Shown piece after piece: positions 36,782-43,845 of a stretch of 64,000 bases of DNA. The translations under genes and the position numbers were made by a program. Source of the stretch: Nakamurella sp. A5-74 (lineage in GTDB: Bacteria > Actinomycetota > Actinomycetes > Mycobacteriales > Nakamurellaceae); NCBI RefSeq assembly GCF_040438885.1, contig NZ_CP159218.1, positions 2,046,001 to 2,110,000 of the forward strand, in the 5' to 3' direction. Within the stretch, counting starts at the first letter, position 1. Every line of letters begins with the position of its first letter. The notes below the pieces were generated by a model that saw only the letters and a program-made list of their open reading frames with translations, had not been told where the DNA came from and did no database searches.

Positions 36782-36990
36782 CCGCGCGACGGCAGGTCGC
36801 GGAGACATGGTTTCAGCGCTGGACGTGGCTGATTTATGAGATCAGCGGGGCAGCCTGGCTCACTCTTGGGCTGACCGCAATAGACACCGGCCCAACCTGG
36901 TACGTCGTGTTCATGTCCGTGATCGGCCCAGTGATGTTGATCGGTGCGGTGGTTGAGTTTCGAGCTCATCGCAAGCGGGTCGCCCCGTAG
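36778..36990 (+). CDS. Tiny membrane protein, 70 aa (tandem duplicate B)
   Basis: GTG at 36778 overlaps the previous stop. MTARRQVAETWFQRWTWLIY, two membrane segments and a C-terminal EFRAHRKRV match duplicate A along the whole length. The membrane segments have diverged while both ends are kept, suggesting the polar ends carry the function. Confidence 0.65.
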   Translation: MTARRQVAETWFQRWTWLIYEISGAAWLTLGLTAIDTGPTWYVVFMSVIGPVMLIGAVVEFRAHRKRVAP

Positions 36991-36993
36991 CTT
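36988..36993 (+). promoter_or_regulatory. Probable leaderless -10 before the 37001 gene
   Basis: TAGCTT is followed by 7 bases and then ATG at 37001. It overlaps the stop of the preceding tiny gene. Confidence 0.45.
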
Positions 36994-37000
36994 GATCCAC

Positions 37001-37357
37001 ATGGACTGGGAATCTTGGTCATCGTGGGCGGCAGTAGCACTGGCGAGTGTGGCCGGCTGGCTGGCGCTGAGCGCAAAGCGCCACGAAGACGCGCGGGACA
37101 CGAGGCAGCTCGAACGCGACCGTCAAGAGCAGGCTCAGCTAGTTGCTGCCTGGGTTCGAGAATTCCGAGCTGGGAAGCACAACAGCCCTCGTAGTTGGCA
37201 GGCCATCATTGCCAACACATCAGGGCTCCCGATCTTCGATGTCGAGGCCACCGTTGGCCAGCCGATGCCCGACGAAATGTTGCTCCTGGTTCGAGCTGAG
37301 CGGGTGGGGCTGATTCGCCGCACAGTGAGGGCCACGCGAACCCGACCGACGACCTGA
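37001..37357 (+). pseudogene. Small membrane protein gene with probable C-terminal frameshift
   Basis: The frame from ATG 37001 gives one membrane segment (WAAVALASVAGWLALS), a charged helix (RHEDARDTRQLERDRQEQAQ) and VAAWVREF...SWQAIIANTSGLPIFDVEATV. It ends early in an Arg/Thr tail. In another forward frame, open from 37300 to 37461, the translation PTDDLTVLAPPRELRVLLDF then TDCAGQHWRRGFDGRLVLI reads like the natural end of this kind of protein (a beta strand then a Trp-Arg motif). A one-base indel between about 37300 and 37355 would join them. Alternatively the short form is real. Confidence 0.55.
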
Positions 37358-37669
37358 CTGTACTGGCACCTCCGCGCGAGTTGCGTGTGCTACTCGACTT
37401 CACCGACTGCGCTGGACAGCACTGGCGACGGGGCTTCGACGGTCGGCTTGTGCTGATTTGACTAAGCTGTGGCTGCCGTCGGCCGTCATTCGGGGGATCG
37501 GGCCGGCAACGACGGGGATGGGCGTCCCTGTCGTGTGCCGGCGGACCGTAGACCTGCAGGTCCTCGGGAGGAGGCGGGGGCGTCTCATCCCCCTGAGATC
37601 CCGCCGATTGAGGCGTTGCATCCCTGATTGAGCGTAACGGGGATGACGTGCGCTGCTGAGGGCAAAAGA
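37358..37669. other. Intergenic region before tRNA-Asn
   Basis: It holds the out-of-frame C-terminal remnant up to 37461, then about 200 bases with no supported gene, lower in GC than the surrounding genes. Confidence 0.5.
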
Positions 37670-37693
37670 AAACCCCCACGTCAGTGGGGGTTT
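37670..37693 (-). terminator. Terminator of tRNA-Asn
   Basis: AAACCCCCAC / GTGGGGGTTT forms a 10-base stem with a 4-base loop. On the minus strand it is followed by a T-rich tract (TTTTCTTTTG), a classic intrinsic terminator just downstream of tRNA-Asn. Confidence 0.9.
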
Positions 37694-37714
37694 CTCGTCC
37701 ATCTGTGCTGCTCC

Positions 37715-37790
37715 TGGCTCCCCCGATTGGACTCGAACCAATAACCTGCCGATTAACAGTCGGCTGCTCTGCCAATTGAGCTACAGGGGA
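37715..37790 (-). tRNA. tRNA-Asn (anticodon GTT)
   Basis: Cloverleaf on the minus strand: acceptor TCCCCTG / CGGGGGA, anticodon loop CTGTTAA reading GTT, T-loop TTCGAGT, discriminator G, encoded CCA at 37717-37715. Confidence 0.97.
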
Positions 37791-38012
37791 ATGCTGGCTG
37801 CCGGGCCGACCCCCGGGAGGATCAGTACCTGCGCTGAAAAGGATAGCCCACGGCCGGGAGTGCCCACGACCCGATACCTCGATGGTCCGCCACGCCCAGC
37901 ACACCGATCCGCCACGGGGAACGCCCACAGCTTGTTGGGTTCGGGGACGGCCTGCCGGCGCCGGGGTCGGCCGGGACCAGCGCAAGGGTCCGGGTTCGGT
38001 ATCGTCCCCGGC

Positions 38013-38090
38013 GGGGCGGTAGCTCAGTCGGTCAGAGCAGCGGACTCATAATCCGTCAGGTCGTGGGTTCGAGCCCCACTCGCCCCACCA
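38013..38090 (+). tRNA. tRNA with anticodon CAT, probably elongator Met
   Basis: Cloverleaf: acceptor GGGGCGG / TCGCCCC, D-arm AGCTCAGTCGGTCAGAGC, anticodon loop CTCATAA, T-loop TTCGAGC, encoded CCA at 38088-38090. It lacks initiator features (the C-A mismatch at the acceptor end). A tRNA-Ile2 with modified CAT cannot be excluded, but the overall form resembles actinobacterial elongator Met. Confidence 0.92.
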
Positions 38091-38146
38091 CAGGAGCAGG
38101 TCGCGTCGCCGCGCAGCTGTGATCAGCGACGGGGGCACTGATCAGG

Positions 38147-38731
38147 TCAGGCGACGGGCCGCGGGAGGGTGTCCACCGTTGCCTGGGCGATGCGGTTCCT
38201 CGTCTCGATGCCCACCCCCGCTTCCGCGAGCGCCTCGAGCCCGCGATGGGTGGTGACGATCAGACCGCCGAGCACCCCGGCGTCGGCGGCTGGATCGATG
38301 TGCCCCGCGCTCTGCGCCTGCTCGATGACCCGCCGGCAGCTGTCGAGCAGGCTTTCGAAGGTGGCGAGCGACCGGGCCGCAACGGCGTCGTTCTCCCAGG
38401 CCAGTTCGGCCGTGGCCTTGGCCAGCAGGCAGCCGCGTCGCTCGGTGTCGTCCTCCGATGCCCGCAGCCACGTACGGACCCGTTCGAGCGCCAGGTCTTC
38501 GGGGCCTACGACCAGCGCGGCACCGCTCTGCTCCGCTGTCGTGCAGTAGTCGTCGAACACTCGCTGGAACAGGGTCTCCTTGTCGCCGAATGCGCCGTAC
38601 AGGCTGCCCTTGCTGAGCCCCGTCGCACGGGACAGATCGCCGACCGAGGTGCCGTGGAAGCCGGTCTCGTCGAACCGCCGATGGGCGGCGACGAGAACGT
38701 CCTTCTCGTCGAACTTGCGTGGTCGCGCCAT
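38147..38731 (-). CDS. TetR/AcrR-family transcriptional regulator
   Basis: The 194-residue protein has the N-terminal HTH: KFDEKDVLVAAHRRFDETGF, HGTSVGDLSRATGLSKGSLY and GAFGDKETLFQRVFDDY. The C-terminal ligand domain contains RRGCLLAKATAELAW, typical of the YezE/AcrR branch. ATG at 38731 follows TATGGT by 6 bases. It diverges from an SDR gene, and two palindromes lie in the 79-base gap, so it probably represses both. The ligand is unknown, perhaps the SDR substrate. Confidence 0.92.
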   Translation of the reverse strand: MARPRKFDEKDVLVAAHRRFDETGFHGTSVGDLSRATGLSKGSLYGAFGDKETLFQRVFDDYCTTAEQSGAALVVGPEDLALERVRTWLRASEDDTERRGCLLAKATAELAWENDAVAARSLATFESLLDSCRRVIEQAQSAGHIDPAADAGVLGGLIVTTHRGLEALAEAGVGIETRNRIAQATVDTLPRPVA

Positions 38732-38737
38732 GTCGTC

Positions 38738-38743
38738 ACCATA
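38738..38743 (-). promoter_or_regulatory. Probable leaderless -10, tetR at 38731
   Basis: On the minus strand, TATGGT is followed by 6 bases and then ATG at 38731. Confidence 0.5.
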
Positions 38744-38756
38744 CCCGGTTCTGAAC

Positions 38757-38791
38757 TTTCGGTCCGAAACTTCTGGACGTTCGGTCCAGAA
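38757..38791. promoter_or_regulatory. Adjacent operator palindromes between tetR and SDR genes
   Basis: TTTCGG-T-CCGAAA (38757-38769) and TTCTGGAC-GTTCG-GTCCAGAA (38771-38791) are adjacent perfect inverted repeats. Both contain TTCGGTCC. They lie between the two divergent -10 hexamers, as expected for TetR operators. Confidence 0.75.
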
Positions 38792-38797
38792 TGCGGT

Positions 38798-38803
38798 TAT
38801 GGT
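38798..38803 (+). promoter_or_regulatory. Probable leaderless -10, SDR gene
   Basis: TATGGT is followed by 7 bases and then ATG at 38811. This supports that start over the ATG at 38799. Confidence 0.5.
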
Positions 38804-38810
38804 GGACCGT

Positions 38811-39590
38811 ATGTTCAGAACCCTTGCTCCGCCAGATGCCACCGAGTTCGCCGGGAAGCGTGCCATCGTGACGGGAGGTTCTCGCGGGATCGGGGCCGCC
38901 GTCGTGCAGCGCCTGCTCGACGGCGGCGCGAGCGTCGTAGCGACGGCACGAACCGTCACTGACGAGACACCGAGAGCTGCCACCTTCATCCCAGGGGACA
39001 TCAGCACGCCCGCGGGCGTGCAGAGCTTCGCCGCGGCTGCACTCCGCGACCTCGGCGGCGCCGACATCGTGGTCAACAATGCGGGCGCGGCTCGCACCCA
39101 TCTCGGTGGCATCACGTCCATCCCGGACGAAGAATGGCTCGACGCCCTCGCGCTGAACTTCTTGTCCGCCGTGAGGGTCGTCAACGCACTTCTGCCTGCA
39201 CTGCACGAGGCCGGGCCGGGCAGCGCGATCGTCAACATCTCGTCGTTGACGGCGTTCACCCCGACGCCGGCAATGGCCCACTACGGCGCCGCGAAGGCCG
39301 CGCTCAACGCCTACGGCAAAGCGCTGGCCCTCGAGCTCGCACCCGCCGGGATCCGCGCCAACACGATTTCCCCCGGCAACGTGCTGACCCCGGGCGCGGA
39401 CGCCATCCGCCAGGACTTTGCCGACGCAGCGGGCGTCCAGCTCGCCGAGATCACCGCCGGCGTTCCGCTGGGTCGTCCCGGAGACCCGCGCGACATCGCC
39501 GAGGCGGTCGCCTACCTCGCATCGGATCGGGCTCAGTGGGTGAGTGGGGTGAATCTGAACATCGACGGCGGAGAATTCCCGGTCGTCTGA
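38811..39590 (+). CDS. Short-chain dehydrogenase/reductase
   Basis: The 259-residue NAD(P)-dependent oxidoreductase has TGGSRGIG (cofactor), NNAG, the serine in VNISSLTAFT, catalytic YGAAK, and the C-terminal WVSGVNLNIDGG. The Gly-Ser-Arg after TGG suggests NADP preference. The substrate is unknown. Control is probably by the divergent TetR protein. An in-frame ATG lies four codons upstream, but the promoter position favours 38811. Confidence 0.93.
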   Translation: MFRTLAPPDATEFAGKRAIVTGGSRGIGAAVVQRLLDGGASVVATARTVTDETPRAATFIPGDISTPAGVQSFAAAALRDLGGADIVVNNAGAARTHLGGITSIPDEEWLDALALNFLSAVRVVNALLPALHEAGPGSAIVNISSLTAFTPTPAMAHYGAAKAALNAYGKALALELAPAGIRANTISPGNVLTPGADAIRQDFADAAGVQLAEITAGVPLGRPGDPRDIAEAVAYLASDRAQWVSGVNLNIDGGEFPVV

Positions 39591-39730
39591 CCGGTCGGGT
39601 CCGCTGAGCGCCCGGGCGGTGTTTGCCACCGGCGGACCCTGGGCTCGATACTCGACGTGGGTGACCGGCCGTCCGGCCCGGACCCGCTCGACATCGACTC
39701 CGGGTGACGTCACTCCGGCGAGGAGAAGCC

Positions 39731-39913
39731 ATGTTCCGACTGTTGCTGGGTGCTGCGCTCGGATACGTCCTGGGATCCAGGGCCGGCCGGGAACGGTACG
39801 AGCAGATCAAGCGGGCCGCGGTGCGCACCGCCGACCACCCCGCTGTGCAGGGAGCGGCCGGCTTCGTCCAGGCCAAGGTCACCGAACTGCTTCCCGGACA
39901 CAAGGCTTCCTGA
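39731..39913 (+). CDS. Small YtxH-like membrane protein
   Basis: The 60-residue protein has a short membrane helix (FRLLLGAALGYVLGSRAG) followed by GRERYEQIKRAAVRTADHPA, a pattern seen in many short actinobacterial proteins of the YtxH-like type. ATG at 39731 has GAGGAGA upstream. The function is unknown. It is monocistronic, with no partner within 140 bases on either side. Confidence 0.75.
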   Translation: MFRLLLGAALGYVLGSRAGRERYEQIKRAAVRTADHPAVQGAAGFVQAKVTELLPGHKAS

Positions 39914-40082
39914 CCCGGGCCGCGTCTGTTTGTCCGAGTTGGTGGCGCCCAGAGGTCACAGGGTGCACAATGTGAACACAACTTCACTCGTACCACACGC
40001 GCAGTGAACAGGCCGGTCCAGCGCACCCAGCATGAGGCTCCCCGTTGGGGAAGACGTCGGAGCCGATCAGCGGAGGTGCCTG

Positions 40083-40580
40083 GTGACACGTGCAACACGT
40101 GGTGTGGTGTTCGTCCATGCGGCGCCGGCAGCCATCTGCCCGCATGCCGAATGGGCCATCTCGTCCGTCCTGGGTGGACGGGCGAGCCTGCAGTGGACCC
40201 CGCAGCCGGCCGCCCCCGGTCAGCTGCGGGCGGATCTGTCGTGGACGGGTGAGCCCGGAACCGGTAGTCGGATCGCCGCCGCGCTCAAGACCTGGCCGAT
40301 GCTCCGGTTCGAGGTCACCGAAGATCCGAGCGAGGGGTGCGACGGTGAACGCATCTGTCATCTCCCCGGGCGGGGTGTCTGGCGCGCGAGCACCGGGGCG
40401 TCAGGTGACGTCGTCGTCCCCGAAGACCGCCTGCGCAGCCTGCTCGACCACGGCTACGGCGCCGAGAAGCTCGCGCACGAACTGAACCAACTGCTCGGTG
40501 CCGACGTGGATGCTGAACTGGAGCCGTACCGTCGCGCTGGCGACGGATCTCCGATCACCTGGCTGCACCAGGTCGGCTGA
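40083..40580 (+). CDS. DUF3145 family protein
   Basis: The 165-residue protein matches the actinobacterial DUF3145 pattern: RGVVFVHAAPAAICPHAEWA, WTPQPAAPGQLRADLSWTGE, LRFEVTEDPSEG and VVPEDRLRSLL. The function is unknown. GTG at 40083 has GGAGGTG upstream. It is cytosolic, with no signal or membrane segment. The leader at about 39960-40080 is unusually AT-rich locally and may hold the promoter. Confidence 0.88.
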   Translation: MTRATRGVVFVHAAPAAICPHAEWAISSVLGGRASLQWTPQPAAPGQLRADLSWTGEPGTGSRIAAALKTWPMLRFEVTEDPSEGCDGERICHLPGRGVWRASTGASGDVVVPEDRLRSLLDHGYGAEKLAHELNQLLGADVDAELEPYRRAGDGSPITWLHQVG

Positions 40581-40646
40581 TCGCGGCCCGCCGTTTCCGG
40601 TGCTGAACTCCGTCGAGGGACCTGACCCGCGGTCACCACGTCAGTA

Positions 40647-40652
40647 GGGTGG
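40647..40652 (+). promoter_or_regulatory. Probable -10 of the 40691-42999 operon
   Basis: TAGGGT lies 38 bases before the GTG at 40691. In contrast to the leaderless genes, GAGGAG is present before the start, so this transcript has a leader. Confidence 0.4.
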
Positions 40653-40690
40653 TTTTCTGACCCCCCGACCGACGGATCCTTGAGGAGTTG

Positions 40691-41497
40691 GTGAGCATCA
40701 CCGAGCGTCGACTGACCGGAACACTGGTCGCGTTGCTGATCGTCTGCCTGATCGCAGCCGCAGCCACGGCCGTGCTGCTGGGTCGTCAAGCAGCCGTCGC
40801 TGCCCGGGCGTCCGAGCCGGTCACTCCCGCTGTAACGGTGCCCCCCACCGATCGACCTGCACTGTCGACCGCACGTCCACGACCCACCGCGTCCCGCATC
40901 GGTCAGTCTGATCCGACTCCAGCGGTGTCCGGGTCCGATCAGCCCGATCCGGCTCCGGCGGCGTCCGGCACCGATGAGCCCGACGCGACCTCGGTGACCA
41001 CTGCGTCGCCGTCGGAACCGACGTCCACGAGCCCCAGCAGCTCTGCGCCGGTTCCCAGCACTGCACCGACGACCGCGGAACCGACCGGCACGGCATTGGA
41101 CCCGCCGGTCGAGCTCTCCGCGCAAGCCGCCAAGCATCCGGATGCCACCGCGATCCAGGAGCTGGTGTCCCTCAACTTCAGGTCCATCAACACCCTCGAC
41201 TACCAGTTGTGGGCCGACACGGTGACCCCCGAGCAGTCCGCCGCCTTCGGTCCGCAGGAATGGCTGGACGCCTACCGGACCTCCAAGGATCGCGGCATCG
41301 AGATCGTGGCCATCGAACCCGATACCCGGTGGATCACCATCACGTTCAACTCCAGCCAAGCGATCGACAAGGCTCCCGCTGACGAGCCCTCCACCTGTCT
41401 CAACTGGAAGATCGTCCGTCCGGTGGTGGACGTGAACGGCAAGCTGCGGCTGGCGAAATCGGTCGAGGGTCTGTCCAGCTATCACGGTTGCGAGTGA
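40691..41497 (+). CDS. Membrane-anchored protein with extracellular Mce-associated/Ntf2-like domain
   Basis: The 268-residue protein has one N-terminal membrane helix (LTGTLVALLIVCLIAAAATA), about 110 residues rich in Pro, Thr and Ser, and a C-terminal domain (about 145-268). That domain has AIQELVSLNFRSINTLDYQL, VTPEQSAAFGPQEWLDAYRT and TCLNWKIVRPVVDVNGKLRL, suggesting a small alpha/beta NTF2-like fold. Start could be GTG 40691 or TTG 40688; GAGGAG is very close. The stop overlaps the GH3 gene start by 4 bases. Confidence 0.75.
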   Translation: MSITERRLTGTLVALLIVCLIAAAATAVLLGRQAAVAARASEPVTPAVTVPPTDRPALSTARPRPTASRIGQSDPTPAVSGSDQPDPAPAASGTDEPDATSVTTASPSEPTSTSPSSSAPVPSTAPTTAEPTGTALDPPVELSAQAAKHPDATAIQELVSLNFRSINTLDYQLWADTVTPEQSAAFGPQEWLDAYRTSKDRGIEIVAIEPDTRWITITFNSSQAIDKAPADEPSTCLNWKIVRPVVDVNGKLRLAKSVEGLSSYHGCE

Positions 41498-42999
41498 TCG
41501 GCCCGGTACGGCCCCCGCATCCGGGCCACAAGTCATGGCGTCGAGCACTTCCGTTGGCGATCGGGTTGCTCGTGCTCTCGGGGTGTTCGGGGTCGGCGAG
41601 TTCCCCGACGCCGGCGGGTGGCACCGCCACTCCCGCCTCGTCCGCCATGTCCGCTGCCTCCACGAGCGCCGCATCCACGAGCGCGCCGTCCACCCCCGGA
41701 TCGCCCGCCCGTCGATCCTCGTCCGCGTCGTCCGGGCCGGTGGCGACCTCGTCTGCGCACAGCCACTCCCGCCCTCCGTCGAGCCCGCCGACTAAACCGC
41801 CGAGCGCCGTCGCGGATGGGCCGGCGACCGTGGCCGCCGCGCGCCCAGCCACGACCGGACTCAGGATCACCGCGGCAGACGAGCGACGGGCCGAGCAGCA
41901 GGTCGCCGCCCTGTCGGTGCGGGAGCAGGCTGCTCTGGTGCTGATGCCCGCGGCGTCGGAGGTCAGCGCAAGGGTGTCGTCGGTGCGGTACGGCGGCGTC
42001 ATCCTGATGGGCTCCGACGGGGTGGTCGACGGCACCGGTCGCGGTACCCCGGTCGAGGTGCGGGGCTACGTCAGCGCACTGCAGGCGCAGCGGCCGGCAG
42101 CGTGGGGACCGATGTTGGTCGCTGTCGACCAGGAGTACGGGGACGTCGCCAGGTTGGTGAACGGCTTCACCGAGTTCCCGGGTGCGTCGGTGCTCGCTTC
42201 CGGTGGGCGGGACGATGCCGTGGAACTCACCGAACGGGCCGCAACGGCCGCCGCTCAGGAGATGCGCGCCGTCGGCGTCACCATCGACTTCGCGCCCGAC
42301 GCGGACGTGTTGCCGACCGACGGCGGATCGGCCATCGGGGGCCGTTCCTACGGCACCGATCCGGCGACCGTCGGCTCCTTCGTCGCGGCAGCGGTCCGTG
42401 GCTACCAGAGCGGGGGCGTGGCGGCCACCCTGAAGCACTTCCCGGGCATCGGCGGGTTGTCCTCGGACACCCACGAGGTGCTCCCCACGATCGAGCAGTC
42501 GTGCGCCAGCTGGAACAGCTCTTCACGGGTGCCGTTCGCCGCTGGGATCGACGCGGGTGCTGCCCTGGTGATGACGGGACACGTCCTGTTCCCCGCTGCC
42601 GGCGTTTCCGAAGAGCCGGCGAGTCTGTCGCCCACCGCGGTCGATGATGTGTTGCGCGGCAAGGGATCCAGCGGGTGCGGCGGACTCGGCTTCACCGGGA
42701 TCTCGGTCAGCGACTCGTTCCAGATGGCACCGGTGGCCGATGCGTTCTCGCCCGGCGAGGCCGCCTGGCGTGCCCTGGCCGCTGGTCAGGATCTGATCCT
42801 GTTGCCGGCCTCTCCGGACAAGGCTTTGACCGGGATCGTCGACGCCGTCGACTCCGGTCAGCTCCCGGCCGACCGACTGCGCGACGCTGCCACCAGGATC
42901 CTGACGTTGCAGGCCGCGACCGACAACGTCGTGGTGCCGCCGCTGTCGGTGGTCAACTCGGCCGAGCACCGGGCGCTCGCGGCAGCGGCGAGGGGCTGA
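41494..42999 (+). CDS. Glycoside hydrolase family 3 lipoprotein (NagZ-like)
   Basis: The 501-residue protein is lipidated (LPLAIGLLVLSGC, Cys about 31) with a long Ser/Pro/Ala-rich linker. The GH3 domain starts near residue 120 (SVREQAALVLMPAASEVSAR). It contains GPMLVAVDQEYGDVARL, KHFPGIGGLSSDTHEVLPTI (the NagZ-type histidine motif) and the nucleophile region TGISVSDSFQM. It probably removes beta-N-acetylglucosamine from cell-wall fragments outside the membrane. GTG 41494 overlaps the upstream stop. Confidence 0.9.
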   Translation: MIGPVRPPHPGHKSWRRALPLAIGLLVLSGCSGSASSPTPAGGTATPASSAMSAASTSAASTSAPSTPGSPARRSSSASSGPVATSSAHSHSRPPSSPPTKPPSAVADGPATVAAARPATTGLRITAADERRAEQQVAALSVREQAALVLMPAASEVSARVSSVRYGGVILMGSDGVVDGTGRGTPVEVRGYVSALQAQRPAAWGPMLVAVDQEYGDVARLVNGFTEFPGASVLASGGRDDAVELTERAATAAAQEMRAVGVTIDFAPDADVLPTDGGSAIGGRSYGTDPATVGSFVAAAVRGYQSGGVAATLKHFPGIGGLSSDTHEVLPTIEQSCASWNSSSRVPFAAGIDAGAALVMTGHVLFPAAGVSEEPASLSPTAVDDVLRGKGSSGCGGLGFTGISVSDSFQMAPVADAFSPGEAAWRALAAGQDLILLPASPDKALTGIVDAVDSGQLPADRLRDAATRILTLQAATDNVVVPPLSVVNSAEHRALAAAARG

Positions 43000-43021
43000 T
43001 GCGGCAGCGCCGACCGCTCGC

Positions 43022-43714
43022 TCACTGCGTCGAGCGGTAGCCGATCCCGCGGACGGTGGTGACCACGTCCCGGCCGCCGAGTTTGCCGCGCAGGGACGCC
43101 ATGTGCGCCTCCAGTGTCCTGGCTGCCGCCGCGTCGCTGACGCCCCACACCTCGACCAACAGATCGGCGCGGGGAACGACCGCCCCGTCCCGCCGCGCCA
43201 CGGCTGCCAACAGATCGAACTCCTTGCGCGTCAACGGGATCGGGGCGCCGTCCGCGGTGACCGTCCGGGTCCGCAGATCGATGCGGACACCGCCGACCTC
43301 CAGGGTGGGGGCCAGCGACGTCCCCTGACTGCGCCGCACCACGGCGTCGATCCGGGCCAGCAGTTCCTCCGGGTCGATGGGTTTGACGAGATAATCGTCG
43401 GCCCCGCTGCGCAGACCCTGGACCCGGGAAGCGACAGCTCCACGACCGGTCACCGCGACCACCGGAACGCTGGAGTGCGCGCGGATCGCCGCGCAGACGG
43501 CCAGCCCGTCACGGTCCGGCAACCCCATGTCCAGCAGCACGATGTCCACCGCCGCCGGGTCGGCGACCGCGGTCCCCACCGCGCCCTCGAGCCCCAGCGC
43601 CTGCAGGGCAGCGGTACCCGTGCGGACCCAGACGACCACATGGTTCTCCCGGACCAGCACCCGACGCAGCGCATCGCCGAGCGACGCGTCGTCCTCGACC
43701 AGCAGCACCCGCAT
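43022..43714 (-). CDS. Response regulator, OmpR/PhoB class
   Basis: The 230-residue protein has a receiver domain (LLVEDDASLGDAL, phospho-Asp in IVLLDMGLPDRDG, lysine in DDYLVKPIDPEE) and a winged-helix domain (PLTRKEFDLLAAVARRDGAV, TLEAHMASLRGKLG, VRGIGYR). About 12 extra residues lie before the phospho-Asp (GLEGAVGTAVADP). ATG at 43714 follows TACGTT by 6 bases; the longer frame upstream is not used. It diverges from the transporter/kinase pair and is the only regulator close to that kinase. Confidence 0.93.
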   Translation of the reverse strand: MRVLLVEDDASLGDALRRVLVRENHVVVWVRTGTAALQALGLEGAVGTAVADPAAVDIVLLDMGLPDRDGLAVCAAIRAHSSVPVVAVTGRGAVASRVQGLRSGADDYLVKPIDPEELLARIDAVVRRSQGTSLAPTLEVGGVRIDLRTRTVTADGAPIPLTRKEFDLLAAVARRDGAVVPRADLLVEVWGVSDAAAARTLEAHMASLRGKLGGRDVVTTVRGIGYRSTQ

Positions 43715-43720
43715 CCGCTC

Positions 43721-43726
43721 AACGTA
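43721..43726 (-). promoter_or_regulatory. Probable leaderless -10, OmpR-type regulator
   Basis: On the minus strand, TACGTT is followed by 6 bases and then ATG at 43714. Confidence 0.45.
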
Positions 43727-43845
43727 GACGCCGATGCTCAAGGTTTGCTCAAGGAGCCATCCGCAGGGCTGTCGCACTCCGGGCCCCGTCCCTACTGTCA
43801 CCGAGGTCACAGTCCGCTCGGACGGTGACCGTCAAGGAGGACGAC

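Noticed and set aside
38013-38090. tRNA-Ile2 instead of tRNA-Met
   Set aside because: Anticodon CAT fits both; the overall stem sequences resemble actinobacterial elongator Met more, so Met is preferred but not proven.
37715-38090. Integrated element using the two tRNA genes as attachment sites
   Set aside because: No integrase, no direct repeat of a tRNA end and no phage genes are visible in the window.
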